NCBI GenBank assembly: GCA_027062365.1
Contig: JAMOTK010000065.1
Location: forward strand, 1-64,000
Direction: 5' to 3'
Source of the DNA: Sulfurovum sp.
Lineage (GTDB): Bacteria > Campylobacterota > Campylobacteria > Campylobacterales > Sulfurovaceae
DNA: 64,000 nt
Shown here: positions 40,611-50,538 of the stretch, piece after piece
Layout: each line of letters opens with the position of its first letter
Numbering within the stretch: position 1 is the first letter of the stretch
Notes under the pieces: generated by a model
What the model saw: the letters and a program-made list of their open reading frames with translations, nothing else
What the model was told of the DNA's origin: nothing
The model's database searches: none
Program-made: the position numbers and the translations under genes

Positions 40611-41543
40611 ATGGATAAAAATTCAAAAATATATATCGCAGGGCATCGAGGTTTAGTAGGTTCGGCTATTGTAGCAAATCTAAAAGCAAAAGGCTATCAT
40701 AATTTAGTCTATAGAACACATGAGGAACTAGACCTTATCACACAGCAAGACGTAGCAGACTTTTTTGAAAAAGAAAAGCCAGAGTATGTGATACTAGCTG
40801 CTGCTAAAGTAGGGGGTATTATTGCCAATAATACCTATAGGGCTGAATTTATTTATGAAAATCTGCAAGTTCAAAACAATGTTATCCATCAGAGTTATCT
40901 GCATAATGTCAAAAAATTACTCTTTTTAGGAAGTACCTGTATCTATCCTAAGTATTGCCCTCAGCCGATGAGTGAAGAGAGTTTACTTACTTCTGAACTT
41001 GAATACACCAATGAACCCTATGCAATAGCCAAAATCGCAGGAATAAAGATGTGTGAGAGTTATAATATTCAATATGGAACAAATTTTATCTCTGTTATGC
41101 CTACTAATTTGTATGGTAAAAATGATAATTTTGACTTAGAAACTTCTCATGTGCTTCCTGCACTTCTTCGTAAGATGCACGAAGCAAAAGTAGCAAATAA
41201 GCCTCATGTAGAAATATGGGGAAGTGGTAGCCCTAGACGAGAATTTATGTATAATGAAGATATGGCAGATGCTTGTGTATTTTTACTAGAGAAGAAAGAA
41301 AGACAAAATACCCATATTAACATCGGTACAGGTGTTGATATATCTATCAAAGAATTGGCATTACTCATCAAAAAGATAGTAGGCTTTAAAGGTGAATTGA
41401 AATTTGATACAAGCAAACCTGATGGTACACTACTCAAACTTACCAACCCTTCTAAGTTACACGCATTGGGGTGGAAGCATAAGGTAGGCTTAGAAGAAGG
41501 AGTAGAACGTGTGTATCACTGGTACTTGGAGAATGTGAAGTGA
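40611..41543 (+). CDS. fcl: GDP-L-fucose synthase
   Basis: IAGHRGLVGSAIVANL, AAAKVGGIIANNTYRAEFIYENLQVQNNVIHQSY, FLGSTCIYPKYCPQPMSEESLLTSELEYTNEPYAIAKIAG. Confidence 0.93.
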   Translation: MDKNSKIYIAGHRGLVGSAIVANLKAKGYHNLVYRTHEELDLITQQDVADFFEKEKPEYVILAAAKVGGIIANNTYRAEFIYENLQVQNNVIHQSYLHNVKKLLFLGSTCIYPKYCPQPMSEESLLTSELEYTNEPYAIAKIAGIKMCESYNIQYGTNFISVMPTNLYGKNDNFDLETSHVLPALLRKMHEAKVANKPHVEIWGSGSPRREFMYNEDMADACVFLLEKKERQNTHINIGTGVDISIKELALLIKKIVGFKGELKFDTSKPDGTLLKLTNPSKLHALGWKHKVGLEEGVERVYHWYLENVK

Positions 41544-41555
41544 ATAATAGAATGA

Positions 41556-42551
<996 letters not shown>

Positions 42552-42552
42552 T

Positions 42553-43677
42553 ATGAACTTTATCCCCTATGGTAAGCAAAGTATTGATAAAGATGATATA
42601 GAGAGTGTTGTTGAAACTCTTAACTCTGATTTTCTAACAACTGGACCTAAAGTAAAAGAGTTTGAAGAGGCTATTGCTTCTTATTGTGTGGCAAAGTATT
42701 GTGTAGTTGTAGCGAATGGCACAGGTGCTTTACATCTTGCTTCTTTGGCTCTATTAAAAAGAGGTGATAGAGTGATTACTACTCCAAACTCATTTTTAGC
42801 CACTTCTAATTCTATCCTTTATGTTGGGGCAGAGCCTATATTTGTAGATATTACAAATGATGGAAATATAGATCTGGATTTATGTGAAGAGGAGTTAAAA
42901 AAAGACAGTGCTATAAAGGCTATCTATGCTGTGGCTTTTAGTGGTAATATGGTAAACCAAGAAAAATTAGCCTATTTAAGAGAAAAATATAATATAAAAA
43001 TATTAGAGGATAATGCTCATGCTATTGGAGCAGTTTATAATGGAATAAAAGCAGGAAGTTGTATTAATTCTGATTGTTCTATCTTTTCTTTTCATCCCGT
43101 GAAGCATTTAACCACAGGAGAGGGTGGCGCGATTACTACGAACTCTAAATCGATTTATGAGGAGCTTTTAACTCTTAGAGGTCATGGAATGGTAAAAACT
43201 CCTGATATGAAACCTTGGGAGTATGAGATGAGAGAGCTTGGATTTAATTATAGAATAACTGATATTCAGTGTGCTTTGGGACTTTCTCAACTCAATAAAT
43301 TAGATAGTTTTATAGAAAGACGTATAAAAATTGCTCAAAGATATGATACAGCTTTTGAAAAAACTTTTATCAAACCTCTCTATCTTTTTGATGAAAAATC
43401 TTCCTATCATCTCTATGTAGTTCAAGTTGATTTTAGAAAACTAAATATTTCTAAAGAAGAACTATTTATTAAAATGAGAAAAAAAAGTATAGGGTTACAG
43501 CTTCATTATATACCTATCAATAAGCAACCATACTATAAAGCTTTAGGCTATGGAGAGGCAAGAACTCCTATGATGGATAAATATTATGAAGAGTGTTTTT
43601 CTTTACCTATATTTCCAAAATTGAGTGATGATGAGCAGAAGTATGTTATTGAGTCTCTCTTTGAGGTACTTAAATGA
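42553..43677 (+). CDS. pseC: UDP-4-amino-4,6-dideoxy-N-acetyl-altrosamine transaminase
   Basis: DegT family: IPYGKQSIDKDDIESVVETLNSDFLTTGPKVKEFE, FSFHPVKHLTTGEGGAITTNS. Confidence 0.94.
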   Translation: MNFIPYGKQSIDKDDIESVVETLNSDFLTTGPKVKEFEEAIASYCVAKYCVVVANGTGALHLASLALLKRGDRVITTPNSFLATSNSILYVGAEPIFVDITNDGNIDLDLCEEELKKDSAIKAIYAVAFSGNMVNQEKLAYLREKYNIKILEDNAHAIGAVYNGIKAGSCINSDCSIFSFHPVKHLTTGEGGAITTNSKSIYEELLTLRGHGMVKTPDMKPWEYEMRELGFNYRITDIQCALGLSQLNKLDSFIERRIKIAQRYDTAFEKTFIKPLYLFDEKSSYHLYVVQVDFRKLNISKEELFIKMRKKSIGLQLHYIPINKQPYYKALGYGEARTPMMDKYYEECFSLPIFPKLSDDEQKYVIESLFEVLK

Positions 43678-44573
43678 GATTTATAGAGTATAGAGGAGAT
43701 AAGATTTCAAAATTATCTTTGGGAACGGTACAGTTTGGATTGGATTATGGTATTGCAAATAGTAGTGGTCAACCAAATCAAGAAGATGTAAATAGAATAA
43801 TTGAGTATCTTTATAAAAATAAGATAAACTGCTTTGACACGGCACAAGCTTATGGTAATTCAGAAGAAGTATTAGGAAGAGCTATTAAAGATAAAGCTGA
43901 ACTCTTTATTATCTCAAAACTCAAATCAGATATTTTTAAAAAAAATGCTATTAAAAATGTTGAACAATCTCTAAAAAATCTAAATATCTCCTCTCTCTAT
44001 GCTCTACTCCTACATGATAGCGAGCTACTCTTTAATTGGTCAGATGAGTATGCGGTGATTATTAACAAGTTAAAAGAGAGTCAAAGGATAAAATATTTTG
44101 GTGTTTCTATCTATAATGACATAGATTTTGAGTTGGCTTTGGAGAATAGATATATAGAGTTTATTCAAATACCATTTAATATATTTGACCAAAGAGCCAT
44201 TACGCAAGGTTGGCTAGAGAAAGCTAAAAAACATAATAAATTGATTTTTATACGGAGTATCTTTCTTCAAGGGCTTTTTTTTATAGATAGAAATAATCTA
44301 CCTAAAAATTTAGAACAAGCCAAAGAGCCATTAAAATTATTTGATAAATATAGTAAAAAATTAGATATGAGTATAGGCGAACTTGCATTGAGTTTTGTAG
44401 ACTCTGTGGCTACAGATTCACTTTTGCTTTTTGGTTGTGATAATATTGAACAGGCAAAAGAGGATATACTAAATTATAATCAATTAAAGAGACTTGATGG
44501 TCAGAGTATTGCAGATATTACTAAAAGTTTTAAAGATGTTGACGAATCTATCTATAATCCTACAAAGTGGTAG
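43674..44573 (+). CDS. Aldo/keto reductase
   Basis: SKLSLGTVQFGLDYGIAN, CFDTAQAYGNSEEVLGRAI AKR signatures. Confidence 0.9.
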   Translation: MRFIEYRGDKISKLSLGTVQFGLDYGIANSSGQPNQEDVNRIIEYLYKNKINCFDTAQAYGNSEEVLGRAIKDKAELFIISKLKSDIFKKNAIKNVEQSLKNLNISSLYALLLHDSELLFNWSDEYAVIINKLKESQRIKYFGVSIYNDIDFELALENRYIEFIQIPFNIFDQRAITQGWLEKAKKHNKLIFIRSIFLQGLFFIDRNNLPKNLEQAKEPLKLFDKYSKKLDMSIGELALSFVDSVATDSLLLFGCDNIEQAKEDILNYNQLKRLDGQSIADITKSFKDVDESIYNPTKW

Positions 44574-44575
44574 AT

Positions 44576-45340
44576 ATGAATAGAAAAATAATTGCCCTTT
44601 TACAAGCTAGAACAGACTCTACAAGGTTACCTAAAAAGGTTCTTAAAATTATTTTAGATAAGCCAATGATTATTCATCAACTACAAAGGACTCAGAAATC
44701 AAAATATATAGATAAATTAATTTTGGTTACTAGTAATCAAGATAGTGATAGCCAATTAGCAACTATCGTAAAAAAATATAATTTTAATATCTATAGAGGT
44801 GATAAGGATAATGTATTAAAACGCTTTTATAGTATTGCAGAAGAGTTGAAATTATCAGAAGATGATATTATTGTTAGGCTTACAGGGGATTGCCCTCTAC
44901 ATGATGCTATGGTTATTGATGAATCAATAGAGGCTTTTATGAAATCAGACTGTGACTACTTAGCAAATTGTATTGAGCCTATATATCCTGATGGCTTAGA
45001 TGTAGAAGTTTTTAATTTTAAAAGTTTAAAAGAGGCATATAATAGTGCCACACTAAATTTTCAAAGAGAGCATGTTACACCCTATATCCGAGATAGTGGT
45101 CTATTTAGAGTTATGAATTTGAACAGAGAACCAATTCATATTAACTGGCGATTAACAGTAGATGAAGAAAATGATTTGAAGCTTATTGTAAAAATATATG
45201 AACATTTTAATTCTACCTATTTTTCATTTAAAGAAATCATAAAATTTTTAGAACAAAACGGTGAGTTATTACAATTAAATAATAAAACAAATAGAAATGA
45301 AGGCTATTTAAAATCTTTAAGGGAAGACAATGATAAATAA
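44576..45340 (+). CDS. SpsF-like cytidylyltransferase-family protein
   Basis: IIALLQARTDSTRLPKKVLKIILDKPMIIHQLQR...RLTGDCPLHDAMVIDE; start moved to ATG 44576. Confidence 0.88.
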   Translation: MNRKIIALLQARTDSTRLPKKVLKIILDKPMIIHQLQRTQKSKYIDKLILVTSNQDSDSQLATIVKKYNFNIYRGDKDNVLKRFYSIAEELKLSEDDIIVRLTGDCPLHDAMVIDESIEAFMKSDCDYLANCIEPIYPDGLDVEVFNFKSLKEAYNSATLNFQREHVTPYIRDSGLFRVMNLNREPIHINWRLTVDEENDLKLIVKIYEHFNSTYFSFKEIIKFLEQNGELLQLNNKTNRNEGYLKSLREDNDK

Positions 45341-46637
45341 TTTTACAAAATCCAATGAACTAAGAAAAAAAGCTTCAAGATTAATACCTGGTGGAGCGCA
45401 TACTTATAGTAAAGGAGATGACCAATTTCCACAACTTTCTCCTCATTCTATTGTTAGAGGTAAAGGTGCAAGAATTTGGGATGTTGATGGTAATGAATTT
45501 ATTGATTGGGGTATGGGACTTACCTCTGTTCTTTTAGGACACGCTTATGAACCAATTACCAATGTGATTAAAAAAGAACTTGATAATGGAGTAAACTTTA
45601 TAAGACCCTCTTTTATAGAGGCTGAATTTGCTGAACAAATTATAGAACAAATTCCATCAGCACAGATGGTAAAATTCTCTAAAAATGGCTCAAATGCTAC
45701 TACATCAGCAGTTAAATTAGCTAGAGCATATACAGGAAAAGAGATAATTTTACGATGTTTTGATCAGCCATTTTTTAGTATTGATGATTGGTTTATAGGA
45801 GATACTGATATTAGTTCAGGTGTCACAAGAGATACAAAATCTAAAACCAAACATTTTAAATATAATGATATAGAAAATTTAAAAGAGACTATTGCAAAAT
45901 ATAAAGAGGATGGTATTGCTTGTATTATTATGGAACCTGCTTCAACAGAAGAACCCAAAGAGGGTTATCTTCAAATAGTAAGAGATATTTGTACAAAAGA
46001 GAGTATTATTTTAATTTTTGATGAAGTTGTTAGTGGATTTAGATTTCATCCTAAAGGGGCTCAATTTTTATATGGGGTAACTCCAGACTTATCTACTTTT
46101 GGAAAAACGATGGCAAATGGATACTCTATATCTGCTTTAGTTGGGAAAAGAGAGATTATGGAACTAGGTGGATTAGAACATAAAAAAGAACGTGTATTTC
46201 TTTTATCCACTACGTATGGTGGAGAAACACATCACCTAAGAGCAGGACAAAAAACTCTTGAAATTTTAAATCATAATGACTATGAAGTAACAAAGTATGT
46301 ATGGAGTATTGGAAAAAAGATAAAAGATAGTTATAATGAAATAGTAAGATCTTTGGGATTAGTGGGATATACCTCTATGGAGGGTATAGATTGCCGTCCT
46401 TATTTCTTTTTTAAAGATAACTACATAAGAACACTTTTTGCACAAGAGATGATAAAACATGGTGTACTTATTCAAGGAATTGTACCATCATTTTCTCATA
46501 AAGATAGTGAAATATCTCAAACAATAGAGGCTTTTGAAAAATCATTAAAAGTTCTCTCTTATGCTATTGAATCGAAGAAGGTTCATGAATTATTGATAGG
46601 AGAGCCTATAAAGCCTGTATTTAGGAAATATAACTGA
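45330..46637 (+). CDS. Glutamate-1-semialdehyde aminomutase-like PLP aminotransferase
   Basis: ASRLIPGGAHTYSKGDDQFP, ILIFDEVVSGFRF, STFGKTMANGYSISALVGKREIME. Confidence 0.9.
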   Translation: MINNFTKSNELRKKASRLIPGGAHTYSKGDDQFPQLSPHSIVRGKGARIWDVDGNEFIDWGMGLTSVLLGHAYEPITNVIKKELDNGVNFIRPSFIEAEFAEQIIEQIPSAQMVKFSKNGSNATTSAVKLARAYTGKEIILRCFDQPFFSIDDWFIGDTDISSGVTRDTKSKTKHFKYNDIENLKETIAKYKEDGIACIIMEPASTEEPKEGYLQIVRDICTKESIILIFDEVVSGFRFHPKGAQFLYGVTPDLSTFGKTMANGYSISALVGKREIMELGGLEHKKERVFLLSTTYGGETHHLRAGQKTLEILNHNDYEVTKYVWSIGKKIKDSYNEIVRSLGLVGYTSMEGIDCRPYFFFKDNYIRTLFAQEMIKHGVLIQGIVPSFSHKDSEISQTIEAFEKSLKVLSYAIESKKVHELLIGEPIKPVFRKYN

Positions 46638-47974
46638 TGAATATTTTAATAAGAGCAGACTCCTCTTCAACTATAGGAACAGGTCACATTATGCGAGACC
46701 TAGTTTTAGCCAAGCAGTACCCAAAAGCCAATATTATATTTGCAACCCAAGAGTTAGCAGGAAGTATTAATCACAAGATTATAGAAGCTGGTTATAAGTT
46801 GGAGATTTTAAACTCAAATGATATAACAGAGGTAGATTCTCTAATCCAAAAATATAATATTGAGTTGATAGTAATTGACCATTATGAGATAGATTATAAC
46901 TATGAAAAAGCACTAAAAGAGAGCTATCCAAATCTAAGACTTTTAGCCTTTGATGATACTTATGAGAGACATCATTGTAATATACTTTTAAATCATAATA
47001 TAAGTGCTGATGAGAAAAGATATAAGGGGCTAGTTCCCAAATATTGTGAGCTTAGGTGTGGAGCTAAATATACGCTTTTACGAGAAGAGTTTATTATACG
47101 AAAAAAGAGTAAAACACTATTTATTGCAATGGGTGGAGCTGACCATAGCAACATAAATATAGATATTTTAGAGGTTTTAAAAGAGTTTGAGTATCTCGAA
47201 GTAAATCTTGTAACCACTACAGCCAATCAAAATTTAGAACAACTAAAAGAGTATGTTCAAGATAAAGATTGGATAGAGTTACATATCAATTCAAATAAGA
47301 TAGCAAAGCTTATGAGAGTTAGTGATTTTGCTATAGTTACCCCTAGTGTTACTTTGAATGAAGTATTTTTTATGGAGCTTCCTTTTATTGCTATTAAGAC
47401 AGCTGATAATCAAGAGGATATGGTTCAATATTTTATTGAAAATGAGTATACTGTTTTGGAAAATTTTGATGATAAAGAGTTAACAGAGAGTATATATAAT
47501 CTTTTGAAACCTGAACTTATTAACTTTATAGATTTGTCTTTAGGGGATAAGAAGATGGTTTTAGAGTGGAGAAACCATCCAACTATTAGAAAATGGATGT
47601 TAACAAAAGAGAAGATACCCTTAGAAAATCATCTATCTTATATAGACTCTTTAAAAACTAAAAGTGATAGAGTCTATTTTTTAGTGAAAGAGCAAGATAA
47701 GCCAATTGGCATTATTGATTTTACAGATATAGATTTGATTCAATCAAAAGCCTCTATTGGTATCTATGCTAAACCTAAATTAAGAGGGGTTGGAAATCTA
47801 TTGATGCAAGAGATTATTAACTATGGCTTTGTTAAATTAAAGTTAGAGAGTCTAATATCAGAAGTTTTTAATAGTAATGATTTGGCAATAAGATTATATA
47901 ATAGATATGGATTTAAAGAGATAGATAGAAGAGATAATATGAGTATAATGGAGCTAAAAAATGAAAATAGGTAA
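46637..47974 (+). CDS. pseG: PseG-PseH fusion: UDP-sugar hydrolase domain plus C-terminal GNAT acetyltransferase domain
   Basis: N-terminal PseG RADSSSTIGTGHIMRDLVLAKQ...DDTYERHHCNILLNHN; C-terminal GNAT MVLEWRNHPTIRKWMLTKEKI...GIYAKPKLRGVGNLLMQEIINYGF. Confidence 0.92.
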   Translation: MNILIRADSSSTIGTGHIMRDLVLAKQYPKANIIFATQELAGSINHKIIEAGYKLEILNSNDITEVDSLIQKYNIELIVIDHYEIDYNYEKALKESYPNLRLLAFDDTYERHHCNILLNHNISADEKRYKGLVPKYCELRCGAKYTLLREEFIIRKKSKTLFIAMGGADHSNINIDILEVLKEFEYLEVNLVTTTANQNLEQLKEYVQDKDWIELHINSNKIAKLMRVSDFAIVTPSVTLNEVFFMELPFIAIKTADNQEDMVQYFIENEYTVLENFDDKELTESIYNLLKPELINFIDLSLGDKKMVLEWRNHPTIRKWMLTKEKIPLENHLSYIDSLKTKSDRVYFLVKEQDKPIGIIDFTDIDLIQSKASIGIYAKPKLRGVGNLLMQEIINYGFVKLKLESLISEVFNSNDLAIRLYNRYGFKEIDRRDNMSIMELKNENR

Positions 47975-48995
47975 TTTTGATTTAGAGAAAGATGGAACTT
48001 TTATTATAGCAGAGTTATCAGCTAATCATGGTGGTAAAATAGAAATAGCAAAAGAGAGTATAAAAGTAGCCAAAGAGATCGGTGCTAACGCTATCAAGCT
48101 TCAAACTTATACTGCTGATACTTTAACTCTTGATAGTGATAATGAGGATTTTATTATAAAAGGGGGAACGCTTTGGGATGGTAAAAAGCTTTATGACTTA
48201 TACAAAGAGGCGTATCTTCCTTGGGAGTGGCACAAGGAGTTATTTAGATATGCTAGAGAGATAGATATAGATATATTCTCCTCTCCATTTGATAAGAGTG
48301 CTGTTGATTTCTTGGAGAAATTTAATCCATCTGCTTATAAGATAGCATCATTTGAGATAACAGATTATGAACTAATCAGATATACAGCATCAAAAGGGAA
48401 ACCTATAATTATTTCAACAGGAATCGCTACTATAGATGAGATACAAGATGCTGTTGATATTTGTAGGAGTGAGGGAAATGATAATATAGTACTTCTAAAA
48501 TGCACCTCATCATATCCTGCACCACTTGAAGATGCTAACCTAAAGATGATACCAAATTTAGCCCAAACTTTTGGAGTAATCAGTGGGGTTAGTGACCACA
48601 CCATAGGTTCAACTGCCCCAATAACTGCTATTGCACTGGGAGCTAAAGTGATAGAGAAGCATTTTATAATAGATAAATCTATTGGTGGAGCTGATGCTGA
48701 GTTTAGTATGGATAGAGAGGAGTTTGCTCAAATGGTAAAAGATATTAGAGATACAGAGAAGCTTCTGGGTAGAGTTGATTATAGTATGAGTGAGAAGAAA
48801 AGAAAATCTCGTCAGTTTGCTCGAAGTCTTTATGTGGATAAGGATATTAAAGAAGGAGAAATGTTTACTAAAGATAATATTAGGAGTGTGAGACCCTCTT
48901 TTGGGATGCATCCTAAGTATTTGAAAGATGTTTTGGGTAAAGTAGCTGTTAAGAATTATGAGTTTGGAGATAGGTTTGAACAACATTTTTTTTAA
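47961..48995 (+). CDS. pseI: Pseudaminic acid synthase
   Basis: IAELSANHGGKIEIAKESIKVAKEIGANAIKLQTYTADTLTLDS; GVSDHTIGSTAPITAIALGAKVIEKHFIIDKSIGGADAEFSM; C-terminal SAF domain. Confidence 0.96.
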   Translation: MKIGNFDLEKDGTFIIAELSANHGGKIEIAKESIKVAKEIGANAIKLQTYTADTLTLDSDNEDFIIKGGTLWDGKKLYDLYKEAYLPWEWHKELFRYAREIDIDIFSSPFDKSAVDFLEKFNPSAYKIASFEITDYELIRYTASKGKPIIISTGIATIDEIQDAVDICRSEGNDNIVLLKCTSSYPAPLEDANLKMIPNLAQTFGVISGVSDHTIGSTAPITAIALGAKVIEKHFIIDKSIGGADAEFSMDREEFAQMVKDIRDTEKLLGRVDYSMSEKKRKSRQFARSLYVDKDIKEGEMFTKDNIRSVRPSFGMHPKYLKDVLGKVAVKNYEFGDRFEQHFF

Positions 48996-50538
48996 TAAAT
49001 TATTAAATATTTTCTTTTTATCTAAATTAGAAAAAAAACTATATATATATTTCGATATAAAAAAGAAAGTAAAAAAGAATAAAAAAATTCTTGTTGAATG
49101 TGTAGAGGATTATTATTATTATAGTTTATTTGGAATGATAGTTCAATCTTTAGATTCTAAAATAGATACAGAAATATATGTAGCTAGAAATTTATCGGTA
49201 GGAGCATCTTCTAGTTTACTAAATTTCATTAAAAGTCTAGTCTTTCATAATAGATTTAGGGATAATAAATGGATAAAATTATACCGTGCCTATACCAATG
49301 GAATAGCCTATAGACATGAAGGGACTACAAGTATCGTATTGAATATTGTATTATTTGTACAAGCATTTAAAATATACAACAAGTTACACTCAAAGAAAGA
49401 TGTTTTAAATTTAAAATTTAATGATATTTTGGTAGGTGATTTAATATATGATAGCTACTTAAGGTATAAACCAGCAGCAACAGTTGATACTAATGATTTT
49501 TATTTATGCATTGTAATATGGCAAAGTTTAAGAAATATAAAAATGACACAAGATTATTTTGTGAAAAATAATATTAAATTTGTATTAACCTCTTATAGTA
49601 GTTATATTCATCATGGAATAACAGCCAGAGTAGCTATACATCATGGTGTAGATGTTTATTCATTTGGTGATTATGGTTTATTTTATCAAAAACTCACAAG
49701 TGATTATTGCTACCATGCTAAAGATTGTAGAAATTATTTTAAAAACTATAAAAAAAATGAGCATAACATACATTTACATTTAGCCACTGAGGGATTAGCC
49801 AATAGGTTGAATGGGAAAATAGATATGGCGACTTCTTATATGAAGGAGTCAGCGTATAAAAACCATAGTGAAGATATTCCTGAAGTGAAGAATAGTGTTG
49901 TTATTTTTTTGCATGATTTTTTTGATAGTCCACATATCTATGAAAAAATGTTGTTTTGTGATTTTTATGAATGGTTTGAAAAAACAATTGATATATTAAA
50001 AGAGAATAAAATTGATTTTTGGATTAAGCCACATCCTAATCAGATGGAAGATAGTAAAATAGTAGTAGAAACGTTAAAAATTAAATATCATAATTTAAAA
50101 TTTTTATCGACTAAGATAACAAATAAACAGTTAGTCGATAGTGGAATATGTGCTGGTATAAGTGTATATGGCACAGTAGCACATGAGCTTGCTTATCTTG
50201 GAATACCAGTTGTGTTATGTGGAGATAACCCTCATAGTAGTTACTCTTTTTGTTTTGAAGCAAAAAATAATCAAGAATATGAAATAATGTTACAAGGGAT
50301 AAATAGTTTAACTCTGCCACAAGATACTAAATATCAAGTAGAATCATTTTACTATATGCATAATTTAAATCATAGTAAAGAAATGATTGCGTTATTAGAT
50401 GATATGTCAAATTTAAGAGGAGCCTGTGTACAATTAAATGAACAATCATTTATAAAATATATGGATACAACTGATGAAATAATGAGTAATCAAGAATTTA
50501 AAAATTTAATTAAAAAATTAATGAAGGAAAATAGATGA
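48958..50538 (+). CDS. Capsule/surface polysaccharide biosynthesis-like protein of unknown specificity
   Basis: FWIKPHPNQMED motif typical of Kdo-transferase/capsule-type proteins; start uncertain (track start lies inside pseI). Confidence 0.55.
   Translation: MSLEIGLNNIFFNKLLNIFFLSKLEKKLYIYFDIKKKVKKNKKILVECVEDYYYYSLFGMIVQSLDSKIDTEIYVARNLSVGASSSLLNFIKSLVFHNRFRDNKWIKLYRAYTNGIAYRHEGTTSIVLNIVLFVQAFKIYNKLHSKKDVLNLKFNDILVGDLIYDSYLRYKPAATVDTNDFYLCIVIWQSLRNIKMTQDYFVKNNIKFVLTSYSSYIHHGITARVAIHHGVDVYSFGDYGLFYQKLTSDYCYHAKDCRNYFKNYKKNEHNIHLHLATEGLANRLNGKIDMATSYMKESAYKNHSEDIPEVKNSVVIFLHDFFDSPHIYEKMLFCDFYEWFEKTIDILKENKIDFWIKPHPNQMEDSKIVVETLKIKYHNLKFLSTKITNKQLVDSGICAGISVYGTVAHELAYLGIPVVLCGDNPHSSYSFCFEAKNNQEYEIMLQGINSLTLPQDTKYQVESFYYMHNLNHSKEMIALLDDMSNLRGACVQLNEQSFIKYMDTTDEIMSNQEFKNLIKKLMKENR

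Noticed and set aside
48609-48986. 125-aa minus ORF antisense to pseI
   Set aside because: No domain; pseI on the plus strand is unambiguous.
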